Part shown: positions 1 to 5,493 of the stretch, in pieces
Numbering within the stretch: position 1 is the first letter of the stretch
How the letters are laid out: each line of letters begins with the position of its first letter
Assembly: GCA_027435495.1 (NCBI GenBank)
Contig: DAHZZC010000879.1
Coordinates: 1 to 5,493, forward strand
DNA: 5,493 nucleotides
Direction: 5' to 3'
From: Planctomycetales bacterium
GTDB taxonomy: Bacteria; Planctomycetota; Planctomycetia; Isosphaerales; Isosphaeraceae
The notes under the pieces: model-generated
What the model saw: only the letters and a program-made list of their open reading frames with translations
Databases searched by the model: none
Told to the model about the DNA's origin: nothing
Made by a program: the position numbers and the translations under genes

Positions 1-1479
1 GTAGATCACGGTGCAGGAGCGGGCGTCCTCGAACCGGCCAGCGGCGATCAGGCTGTCGATCAGGAAGCCCGTCATCACGCCGCGGAGCCCGGCCTGCGGG
101 ATCGAGGCGACGGCCTCGGCAGCGTCCTGAAAGGCGGCCGTCGCCTGAGCGGGATGGCTGTGTTCGGGGCGGCACATGGCCTCGGCCAGCAGCAGAAGTG
201 CCTCGGAGCGAGACTCGGCGTTGTCGATGGTCCGGGCCATCTCCACTCCGCGGGAGAACTGCCGCGAATCGGACGCGGAGAGCGAGATCCGGACCATGGC
301 CCGGTTCTTCCAGATCAGCCGCTCGATCTGGCTCGCCACGTTCCAGGCGTCGAGGAGCAGTTCATCGGCGATTTTCGTGAAGTCGCCGGCCTGCTTGCGA
401 TCGGGGGGGACAGGAGGCAACTCGATCGCCCCCCGAGCGAGGTCGGCCGGTGATCGGCCGCCCAGTGGCGCCGGTGCTTGTGCCGGAACCGGACCGCGGT
501 CCGGTCGCGAGGGAGGGTTGGTGGTCGTCGGCGGATAGGGGCGTGGCGACGGCGGAGCGGTATTAACACCGGCACCTCGGCGGTTGCCCAGCGACTCAAT
601 CTCCTCGGCGACCAGGAAATCGTTGGCGATCGAGGAACTACCGATCGCCTCGCTCTCCGCGATCTGGTAGAGCATCTCGTTGCTGTAGGTCGGGTTGCTG
701 ATCAACCGGGCGAGGTAGACCGCTCGTCGCCATTCGAGTCGAGCCAGGCGGATGAGGACCGTGGTCTCAGGGTACTTCTTCAGGGCTTCGAGGCCAGCGG
801 TCGCCGCCTCGTCGGCTGTCGCGATCCGCCCCTGGTTCTCGCGGCCGATCCGGAGCAGGGTATCGGCAAGCCGGTTGAGCGAGATGACCAGTCCAATGAG
901 ACGCTGGTCACGGACCAGAGGGACGTTCACCTCCGAGGTCGCCCGAATGGACTCTTCCAGGATGCGATGGGCGAGCATCATCTGGTTGTCGGCCATCGCC
1001 CCGTTGGCAATCTGGCGAAGGGCCAGGCTCCGCTCGGCCGGGTCGACAATCGCACGGGCCTCGTTCAGCAACGAGGAATGGATCTTGTCGGGCGCCTTCG
1101 TTTCGAGCGGGTTGGCCGCTTCGATCGGGAGGAGGAAGGGAACCAGATAAGGGTCGTTCGGGAACGAGACATCGACGCCCGGCCCGAAGGGAACGGTTCC
1201 ACGTCGAGGGCCGAGGGGCAGCGCGGTTCCACCGCCCATCGGCGAGCCAGGCCCCCGCGCCGTCATCGCACCCGAGCCTGAGAGCGGGTTGGCCGACGAC
1301 ATCGCGCCCGCACCCGCTCCGGTGTTGGCCGTGGACATCGCGCCGGCCCCCGCGCCGGTCCCCAAACCGCTCCCCGTGGACGGCGAGACCCCCTGGGCCT
1401 GGGCCGTCCAGCTTCCGCCCAGGGCCAGGCCCAGAGCGACGACCGCCGATCCGGCGGCTCCTTGGTATTTCTCGGCCAT
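1..1479 (-). CDS. Secreted helical protein of unknown function (C-terminus beyond window)
   Basis: The frame is open for 493 codons from ATG 1479-1477 to the left edge with no stop, so the C-terminus is missing. An in-frame stop at 1513-1515 and the absence of GTG, TTG or CTG in between make this the only reasonable start. Residues 1-28 look like a Sec signal peptide: Lys4, a hydrophobic core at about 12-22 (AVVALGLALGG), then an AQA cleavage motif at 26-28. Residues 30-100 are rich in Gly, Ala, Ser and Pro and contain a 12-residue tandem duplication (41-64). Residues about 115-300 are Leu/Ala/Glu/Arg-rich and look like helical hairpins of the TPR or alpha-solenoid sort. Residues 308-340 are a Pro/Arg/Thr-rich linker, and 355-493 are a second helical region. 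I recognise no catalytic motif or named family. An exported or periplasmic scaffold is a guess. The 195-bp gap to the upstream same-strand gene suggests its own promoter. Confidence 0.8.
   Translation of the reverse strand, partial: MAEKYQGAAGSAVVALGLALGGSWTAQAQGVSPSTGSGLGTGAGAGAMSTANTGAGAGAMSSANPLSGSGAMTARGPGSPMGGGTALPLGPRRGTVPFGPGVDVSFPNDPYLVPFLLPIEAANPLETKAPDKIHSSLLNEARAIVDPAERSLALRQIANGAMADNQMMLAHRILEESIRATSEVNVPLVRDQRLIGLVISLNRLADTLLRIGRENQGRIATADEAATAGLEALKKYPETTVLIRLARLEWRRAVYLARLISNPTYSNEMLYQIAESEAIGSSSIANDFLVAEEIESLGNRRGAGVNTAPPSPRPYPPTTTNPPSRPDRGPVPAQAPAPLGGRSPADLARGAIELPPVPPDRKQAGDFTKIADELLLDAWNVASQIERLIWKNRAMVRISLSASDSRQFSRGVEMARTIDNAESRSEALLLLAEAMCRPEHSHPAQATAAFQDAAEAVASIPQAGLRGVMTGFLIDSLIAAGRFEDARSCTVIY
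1288..1359 (-). repeat. 36-bp tandem duplication encoding a 12-residue Gly/Ala repeat
   Basis: Two adjacent 36-bp units (1324-1359 and 1288-1323) encode TGAGAGAMSTAN and TGAGAGAMSSAN, residues 41-52 and 53-64 of the secreted protein. The units differ at about five nucleotides but at only one amino acid, so most differences are synonymous. That suggests an old duplication kept at protein level. It lies just after the predicted signal peptide, in a low-complexity and probably disordered part. Confidence 0.8.
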
Positions 1480-1490
1480 GACGGCTGAAC

Positions 1491-1495
1491 CCTCC
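1491..1495 (-). promoter_or_regulatory. Shine-Dalgarno-like site for the secreted-protein gene
   Basis: On the minus strand this reads GGAGG, followed by 11 nt before the ATG at 1479-1477. The spacing is slightly long, but the site supports that start together with the in-frame stop just upstream. Confidence 0.45.
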
Positions 1496-1674
1496 GGGCG
1501 GCCGGCAACCGTTCATGACGGGCCGCGCCCCCCCATCCCGGTTGTTGCTGAATCTGCCGGACCTGCCATGGCCTCGGGCCCAGTCTGTCCCACCCGCCTC
1601 CCTTTCGGACGCGGAGCACGGGACAGCGCCGGGCCTCTCCTTATCTCCAAGCATGCCCTGCAATGTCGCCCCGG

Positions 1675-2991
1675 TCAAATCTTCGTCGAAGGGCTTGCCG
1701 GCCGACCAACCCCTGAGAAGATCCTCCTTGGATTCTCCAGCAACACCAGTCGAGCCACTTCCAGCGCCTGCTCGACCGTCCAGCCCCGCCCTCGGATCGC
1801 GTCCTCGGCCAGGACCTTCGCCAGAACGCGACGGTACATCTGAAACTTGGGGAGGATGAATTCCAGCTTGTAGGCGTCAGAGTAGTATCCGAGCAGCTTC
1901 ACCTTGGGCACCGCCTGGAGCCGGGCCTTCAGGTCGGCGGCGATGAAGGCCGGGACATTCGAGTACCACCAGTGCCCCATCGGCAGGACGTTGGGGAAGA
2001 TCCAGGAGTAGGCAACCAGTTCCGCACCAGCGTCGGGCGAGAGGGTCGAAACCGGGAACGTTACACCCTGGAAGTGATTGAAGAGCTCTCGGTAATCGTA
2101 CAGGCTGACCCGACGGTCAAAGAGGTCGCGACCACCGAGAACTCCGTCCGGGTAGACGTTCCGGATCGGCCCGATCATCAGGTCGAAGGGAAGGCGGAAG
2201 TCATCGCAGAATTCTGCAAGGGTCCAGAAGACAGCGCATCGGATCTCGTCGCGCTCGTCGGGGCGAAGATCCATCCCGTGGATGGCCTTGCGAATCGGGG
2301 TCACGGCCCTTCTGGGTGACGCCGGCCTCGGGAGAAAATCGGGAGGCAGGCTGATGGCACAGGCGCGGGCCCCCCGGCTGACGAACTTCTCGAAGAGGGC
2401 TCCAATCGCCTCGCGCAGGCTGGCCTGATCCTGTACATCCACGCCCGAGGCCGACCGGAGCCGCTCGATCGTCCGCGGTTCGTGCAGCTTGAGGACCAGG
2501 TCGTCGGTGCGCAGGCAGGGAACAAAGGTCGAGGTATCCCAGCCCTCCAGCGGATCGTCGAAGTCGTTGGTAAGGAAGACCGCCTCGAGCCGGCTCGTCT
2601 CCCAGACCTGCCGATCCCAGGCCTCACCGTCGCGGCGATGGTCGGCAAGCTCGATCAGTTCGGCGATCGTCCTCGGCGTGATCCGGTCGGATGGGAACCG
2701 GTAGAAGGTTCGAGCGATCTCCAGGAGCCAGGAATACTGGACGGTCGAATCGATTCGATCCAGGTACTCGGCGAGGTTCCGAGCGCGGACGTCCGGATCC
2801 AGTTCCGCCGCGACCCGATCCGCGGGCATCCCCGCCGAGTGAGCCAGCTCGGTATAGTAGTGATAGCCGAGCACCTCGTCGAGGTGCCGAGCCGCCGGTC
2901 GGTGCGGGTCAATGTGCGAGTGCGGGTCGAAGATCGGCCAGCGAGCCATCTCTTCAAGCAGCTCCGCCTCGATGGAGTTGTTATTTGTCAT
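1675..2991 (-). CDS. Glucuronate isomerase-like amidohydrolase-superfamily protein
   Basis: A 438-residue cytoplasmic protein with no signal peptide. Its organisation matches uronate isomerase (UxaC), a TIM-barrel enzyme that interconverts glucuronate or galacturonate with the matching keto-acid. Seen: an N-terminal metal-binding H-x-H (D22-P-H24-S-H26), GYHYY at 42-46, GHWWYSN at 339-345 corresponding to the family's aromatic GWW stretch, SDAYK at 371-375 followed by FQMYRRVL at 383-390 matching the TDSR...EYFRR block, and NPRRIF at 420-425 matching NAKRYF. The length is near the family's usual 430-470 residues. Odd points: the Arg of TDSR is replaced (Tyr374, Lys375), and the usual DHYKWR-like segment reads GYHYYTEL, so the true substrate may differ. 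ATG 2991 lies inside a heptamer repeat without a Shine-Dalgarno site; Met15 (2949-2947) is an alternative start that keeps H-x-H. It is transcribed divergently from coaB. Family fold is fairly sure, activity is not. Confidence 0.8.
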   Translation of the reverse strand: MTNNNSIEAELLEEMARWPIFDPHSHIDPHRPAARHLDEVLGYHYYTELAHSAGMPADRVAAELDPDVRARNLAEYLDRIDSTVQYSWLLEIARTFYRFPSDRITPRTIAELIELADHRRDGEAWDRQVWETSRLEAVFLTNDFDDPLEGWDTSTFVPCLRTDDLVLKLHEPRTIERLRSASGVDVQDQASLREAIGALFEKFVSRGARACAISLPPDFLPRPASPRRAVTPIRKAIHGMDLRPDERDEIRCAVFWTLAEFCDDFRLPFDLMIGPIRNVYPDGVLGGRDLFDRRVSLYDYRELFNHFQGVTFPVSTLSPDAGAELVAYSWIFPNVLPMGHWWYSNVPAFIAADLKARLQAVPKVKLLGYYSDAYKLEFILPKFQMYRRVLAKVLAEDAIRGRGWTVEQALEVARLVLLENPRRIFSGVGRPASPSTKI

Positions 2992-3025
2992 GTGTCACTG
3001 GTAATTTGCCATTTGTTATTGGTTC
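2977..3025. repeat. Degenerate heptanucleotide repeat cluster, left
   Basis: Successive 7-bp units on the plus strand read gttgtta, tttgtca, tgtgtca, ctggtaa, tttgcca, tttgtta, ttggttc. The unit is roughly TTTGTNA and is AT-rich against GC-rich surroundings. In the sense of the isomerase-like gene it reads as A/C-rich (TAACAAA, TGGCAAA, TTACCAG, TGACACA). It covers that gene's leader, its annotated start codon and codons 2-5 (Thr-Asn-Asn-Asn). The pattern recalls the heptanucleotide short tandem repeats described in filamentous cyanobacteria. Confidence 0.65.
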
Positions 3026-3029
3026 ACAG

Positions 3030-3044
3030 CCGGCGGATGGCCGG
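3030..3044. repeat. Small GC-rich inverted repeat in divergent region
   Basis: CCGGC (3030-3034) and GCCGG (3040-3044) are perfect inverted arms around a 5-nt loop. The stem is only 5 bp (6 with a terminal G-U). It lies in the probable leader of the isomerase-like gene and could form an RNA hairpin or be an operator half-site pair. In GC-rich DNA such a short stem may be chance. Confidence 0.25.
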
Positions 3045-3057
3045 TCCCCTGACCGAC

Positions 3058-3086
3058 ACTCTAGGATTTCCCGATCGTCTTCACAA
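3058..3086 (-). promoter_or_regulatory. Candidate sigma70-like promoter for the isomerase-like gene
   Basis: On the minus strand TTGTGA (3086-3081) and TAGAGT (3063-3058) are separated by exactly 17 bp. Each hexamer matches the TTGACA/TATAAT consensus at 4 of 6 positions. Transcription would begin near 3051 and give a leader of about 60 nt. The match is modest and planctomycete promoters are poorly defined. Confidence 0.25.
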
Positions 3087-3100
3087 CCGCCCATCGACCC

Positions 3101-3142
3101 CAGAACCGCAACCCATTACCAATTACCAATCACCAAGAACAA
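3101..3142. repeat. Degenerate heptanucleotide repeat cluster, right
   Basis: 7-bp units on the plus strand read cagaacc, gcaaccc, attacca, attacca, atcacca, agaacaa, ending 2 bp before the coaB ATG at 3145. Two units are identical. The sense is A/C-rich relative to coaB, as the left cluster is relative to its own gene, so the two clusters are in inverted orientation across the divergent region. No purine-rich Shine-Dalgarno site precedes coaB. Confidence 0.7.
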
Positions 3143-3144
3143 AA

Positions 3145-3903
3145 ATGCAAATCGTCGTGAGCGGGGGCGGGACGATCGCGCCGGTGGACGACGTCCGGGT
3201 GCTGACGAATGTCTCCACCGGACGGCTGGCAGCGGCGATCACCGAGGCGTTTCTGGCGCGGGGAGATTCGGTCTGGCACATCCAGACGCCGACGGCTCTC
3301 GTTCCCCTGCGCCGACTGGCCCATTTCGACCTCGAGGCGCCCTCTCCCAGGACCGAACTGGAGCGCCTCTCCGCATTGCGCCGGCGATGGATCGACTCAC
3401 GCGACCGGCTTCACCTGCTCCCTCTCCAGGAAGGGACCGTCGGCGAGTATGCCCGGATACTGGGCGACCTCCTGCGATCGCGGCCGATCGACGTCGCCGT
3501 GCTGGCGATGGCTGCCTCCGACTACGAGCCCGAGCCGAGGCCCGGTAAGATGGACTCGGAGGCCGAGGCGATGGTCATCCGATGCCGGCGCGCTCCGAAG
3601 GTGATCCGATCGGTGCGCGAGACCTCGCCGAATGTCTTCCTCGTCGGATTCAAGCTGCTTTCCGGGGTGACGCTGGAAGAGTTGATCAGCCGCGCCGCCG
3701 AGGCGGCCCAGACGAACCGGGCCAACCTGACGGTCGCGAACGACTTGCAGACACTGAGGGAAGGCCGGCACACTCTTCATCTGGTCGAGCCCGACGGTTC
3801 CTTCGAAACGCTTGGCCCCGGCGATGACCTCGCCGATCGGCTGGTCGATGGGATCGCGGACCGGGTAGCACGGCGCCGAGCCAGTGGAATGACGGGGGCA
3901 TGA
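3145..3903 (+). CDS. coaB: Phosphopantothenate-cysteine ligase, stand-alone streptococcal-like type
   Basis: A 252-residue protein with a DFP/CoaB Rossmann-like fold. It would join 4'-phosphopantothenate to cysteine in coenzyme A synthesis. Seen: VVSGGGTIAPVDDVR at 4-18 (nucleotide loop), LTNVSTGR at 20-27 with the conserved Asn22, AMAASDYEP at 121-129, GKMDS at 134-138, PKVI at 151-154, FLVGFKLLSGV at 165-175 and VAND at 197-200. There is no flavin-binding CoaC domain. From memory, the block from PKVI through GFKLL to VAND resembles the single-domain streptococcal CoaB far more than the CoaB half of E. coli CoaBC, and GKMDS matches the GKISS form rather than KIKK. The start is fixed by the family N-terminus; the same frame stays open upstream, but only antisense to the isomerase-like gene. 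A CoaC should be encoded elsewhere. The stop overlaps the next gene's start. Confidence 0.85.
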   Translation: MQIVVSGGGTIAPVDDVRVLTNVSTGRLAAAITEAFLARGDSVWHIQTPTALVPLRRLAHFDLEAPSPRTELERLSALRRRWIDSRDRLHLLPLQEGTVGEYARILGDLLRSRPIDVAVLAMAASDYEPEPRPGKMDSEAEAMVIRCRRAPKVIRSVRETSPNVFLVGFKLLSGVTLEELISRAAEAAQTNRANLTVANDLQTLREGRHTLHLVEPDGSFETLGPGDDLADRLVDGIADRVARRRASGMTGA

Positions 3904-5075
3904 TGGAACCCAGTCGATCCGAGCCCTCCAGCGAGACGACGCCATCCGGGGAGCGCCTCTACCTCCCCGAGCTGGACGGCCTGCGGTTCATCGCGTTCCT
4001 CATGGTCTTCTTCTTCCACGGGGGATGGCCCGAGGGAATGGTCCGGATGCTCGTCGGCCGGACAGCCGCCCGGGCTCTCCGCGAAAACGGTGGCTATGGC
4101 GTTCAGCTCTTCTTCATCCTCAGCGGATACCTGATCACCACGCTCTTGCTCCGCGAGGAGGCCCGATACGGGCGCATCCATTTGAAGGCTTTCTGGATCC
4201 GCCGCATCCTGCGGATCTGGCCGCTCTATTACCTGTTGATCGCGATCGGCTTTTTCGTTCTGCCGGGTCTTGATGGCCAGCTCGGAACGTCCACCTATCG
4301 CGAGATGCTCAGGACCCACCTGCTACCGTTCCTGGCGTTCCTGGGGAACTGGTCGATGGCGCTCATCCGGCCGGCGCCCGACTGGCTGAGCGTTCTCTGG
4401 AGCGTCTGCGTGGAGGAGCAGTTCTACCTGATTGTCCCGCTCTTCGTCGCGATCGTGACGCCCCGGCTCCGGGTCCCGATCGTCGCGGCGATGATCGCCA
4501 CTTCCGTCGCCTTTCGAGGGTGGTGCGCCTACCGATTCGAGAGCCAGTTGATGATTGTCTTCAACACCTTCGCACAGTTCGACACACTGCTGAGCGGCGT
4601 CTTGCTGGCGATGGTTCTGGGGTCGAACCGCGACCGTCCGGTCCTCAGGCGATGGCTCCGATGGCTCCAGTGGCCGATCTACGTGGGGTTCGGCTGGCTT
4701 TTGACCTGGCCGCGTCTCGGCCAGGGGACGCCGATCCACCGAACCTTCGACTTCGTCTGGATCTGGCTCTGCGGGGTAGGGATCGTGATGGTTGCGGTCT
4801 GGGGGCGGGGATGGCTGCAACGATCGCTCGCGTATTCGAGGCTGGTCTGGCTGGGAAAGATCAGCTACGGGTTGTACATGTACCATGAGGTCGCACTCTG
4901 GGCACGCGACCGACTCGACATTCGCATGGGCTGGTTCCCGAACAAGGAATATCTGCTACCAATCGGGGCACTGGCGCTGACCATTGCCCTGGCGGCCGGC
5001 TCGTACTATGGCTTCGAACGCCGGTTCCTCCGGCTGAAGCGAACGTGGACCCGAGTCCCGTCGCGGCCGGTCTGA
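3900..5075 (+). CDS. Acyltransferase 3 family integral membrane protein (OafA/YrhL type)
   Basis: A 391-residue multi-pass inner-membrane protein of the family that O-acylates (often O-acetylates) sugars of lipopolysaccharide, exopolysaccharide or other glycans. Seen: LPELDGLRFIAF at 22-33, His40 in FFFHGGW (the conserved TM1 His), GVQLFFILSGYLIT at 67-80, R101-x-x-x-R105 in WIRRILRIWPLYYL (the family RxxxR motif), WSVCVEEQFYLIVPL at 167-181, GKISYGLYMYHE at 319-330 and GFERRFLRLK at 371-380. About ten hydrophobic segments span residues 27-372. The length is typical of the membrane domain alone, with no C-terminal SGNH domain. ATG 3900 overlaps the coaB stop as ATGA, so translation is probably coupled; a second in-frame ATG follows at 3903. 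The first 20 residues are polar. The acyl acceptor cannot be told from sequence, and the pairing with coaB has no clear functional logic. Confidence 0.9.
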   Translation: MMEPSRSEPSSETTPSGERLYLPELDGLRFIAFLMVFFFHGGWPEGMVRMLVGRTAARALRENGGYGVQLFFILSGYLITTLLLREEARYGRIHLKAFWIRRILRIWPLYYLLIAIGFFVLPGLDGQLGTSTYREMLRTHLLPFLAFLGNWSMALIRPAPDWLSVLWSVCVEEQFYLIVPLFVAIVTPRLRVPIVAAMIATSVAFRGWCAYRFESQLMIVFNTFAQFDTLLSGVLLAMVLGSNRDRPVLRRWLRWLQWPIYVGFGWLLTWPRLGQGTPIHRTFDFVWIWLCGVGIVMVAVWGRGWLQRSLAYSRLVWLGKISYGLYMYHEVALWARDRLDIRMGWFPNKEYLLPIGALALTIALAAGSYYGFERRFLRLKRTWTRVPSRPV

Positions 5076-5094
5076 GAGAGCCCCTCTGCGGGTT

Positions 5095-5493
5095 TCAGGG
5101 CGAACCGGCTCGCCCCATCGGCTCGATCCCAACCTCGTCGGCCCATCGCTCGACCTCGTCCAGGTCGAGGGCGCCGGCGTCCCAGGTCATTGCGTTGGCA
5201 ACGGCGCATCCCATCGCGTGTCGAATCATCGACTCCGGCCCCATCCCTCGGAGCCAGCCTTCGACGGTCCCGGCGAGCATCGAATCGCCCGACCCAATCG
5301 GGTTGACCACCTCGACCTCCGGCGGTGTGGCCCGGTACTTCTTCCCCTGGGCAAGGAACATCGCCGGGCGCGGTCCATCCGTGATCGCGCCCCACTCAAC
5401 ACCCCGACTCTGCCAGTTCTGGAGCAAGGCGAGCGCGTCGGCATCGGAAAAATTCGGACGGCGCGCGAACGCCGCGGCCTCTCGGCGGTTGAG
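5095..5493 (-). CDS. PfkB-family sugar kinase, LacC/FruK-like (C-terminal part only)
   Basis: The last 132 residues of a kinase whose N-terminus lies beyond the right edge. The frame is open from the edge to TGA at 5097-5095. The partial begins LNRREA, resembling the PNREEL segment of hexose-phosphate kinases. GAITDG (31-40 region) matches the core strand before the ATP site. VVNPIGSGDSMLAG (62-75) is the PfkB C-terminal signature; Asp70 is the expected catalytic base and GSG the anion hole. The VxNxxGSGDSMxAG form is typical of 1-phosphofructokinase and tagatose-6-phosphate kinase rather than ribokinase. The enzyme would phosphorylate a sugar or sugar phosphate with ATP. Met56-Met88 region (AMGCAVANAM, 93-102) fits the helix after the signature. 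It converges on the acyltransferase with a 19-bp gap. Substrate cannot be fixed without the N-terminal half. Confidence 0.85.
   Translation of the reverse strand, partial: LNRREAAAFARRPNFSDADALALLQNWQSRGVEWGAITDGPRPAMFLAQGKKYRATPPEVEVVNPIGSGDSMLAGTVEGWLRGMGPESMIRHAMGCAVANAMTWDAGALDLDEVERWADEVGIEPMGRAGSP

Noticed and set aside
478..1281. Long plus-strand open frame (267 codons)
   Set aside because: It is antisense to the secreted-protein gene, is rich in Arg/Gly with no motif, and arises from high GC. The minus-strand frame has a signal peptide, an RBS and typical codon use.
908..1678. Minus-strand 256-codon frame covering the 1480-1674 spacer
   Set aside because: Arg/Gly-rich nonsense composition, and it overlaps the signal-peptide gene in another frame on the same strand.
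1650..1678. TTGACC and CATGCT with 17-bp spacing on the minus strand, as a promoter for the secreted-protein gene
   Set aside because: The -10 hexamer matches only 3 of 6 positions and the -35 overlaps the stop codon of the gene before it; not better than chance.
3038..3067. Plus-strand promoter for coaB using TAGGAT (3062-3067)
   Set aside because: The only -35-like hexamer at acceptable spacing, TGGCCG, matches 3 of 6 positions.
2482..3144. N-terminal extension of coaB to an upstream ATG at 2482
   Set aside because: The extension is antisense to the isomerase-like gene and then translates the heptamer repeats (PITNYQSP-like), while the CoaB family begins exactly at Met 3145.
5066..5109. 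Imperfect inverted repeat (GCCGGT ... ACCGGC) spanning both convergent stop codons, as a bidirectional terminator
   Set aside because: The stem is interrupted by internal loops and no T-run follows on either strand; complementarity of the two stop codons is trivial for convergent genes.
1675..5493. A single sugar-acid catabolic cluster linking the isomerase-like protein and the PfkB kinase
   Set aside because: The two genes are more than 2 kb apart, separated by the plus-strand coaB-acyltransferase pair, and the isomerase-like protein lacks typical substrate-site motifs.

Overview
The window is GC-rich bacterial DNA with strongly G/C-biased third codon positions. Gene content and style suggest a planctomycete, probably near the Isosphaeraceae. 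The pointers are a large secreted protein of unknown function, a divergent uronate-isomerase-like protein, and A/C-rich degenerate heptamer repeats between genes. This placement is inferred from general impression; no search was run.

Layout. (1) 1-1479, minus strand: a long open frame running off the left edge. It encodes the first 493 residues of an exported, mainly helical protein of unknown function, with a signal peptide, a Gly/Ala/Ser-rich segment carrying a 12-residue tandem duplication, and a proline-rich linker. (2) 1480-1674: a short spacer holding a Shine-Dalgarno-like site for gene 1 and nothing else I can support. (3) 1675-2991, minus: a 438-residue amidohydrolase-fold protein of the glucuronate isomerase (UxaC) type, with several characteristic residues changed. 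(4) 2992-3144: a divergent intergenic region. A/C-rich degenerate 7-bp repeats sit at both gene starts, and one cluster runs into the start of the isomerase-like gene. (5) 3145-3903, plus: a stand-alone phosphopantothenate-cysteine ligase (CoaB) that resembles the streptococcal single-domain type rather than the usual CoaBC fusion. (6) 3900-5075, plus: an acyltransferase-3 (OafA/YrhL type) membrane protein that overlaps coaB by 4 bp (ATGA). (7) 5095-5493, minus: the C-terminal 132 residues of a PfkB-family sugar kinase of the LacC/FruK type, running off the right edge and convergent with the acyltransferase.

How the genes fit together. coaB and the acyltransferase form a two-gene, translationally coupled unit, although no obvious pathway links them. 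The isomerase-like gene and the PfkB kinase could both act in sugar or sugar-acid metabolism, but they are not in one operon here. No RNA gene, CRISPR array, insertion sequence or phage gene was seen. The most unusual features are the heptamer repeats at both divergent gene starts and the altered motifs of the isomerase-like protein.
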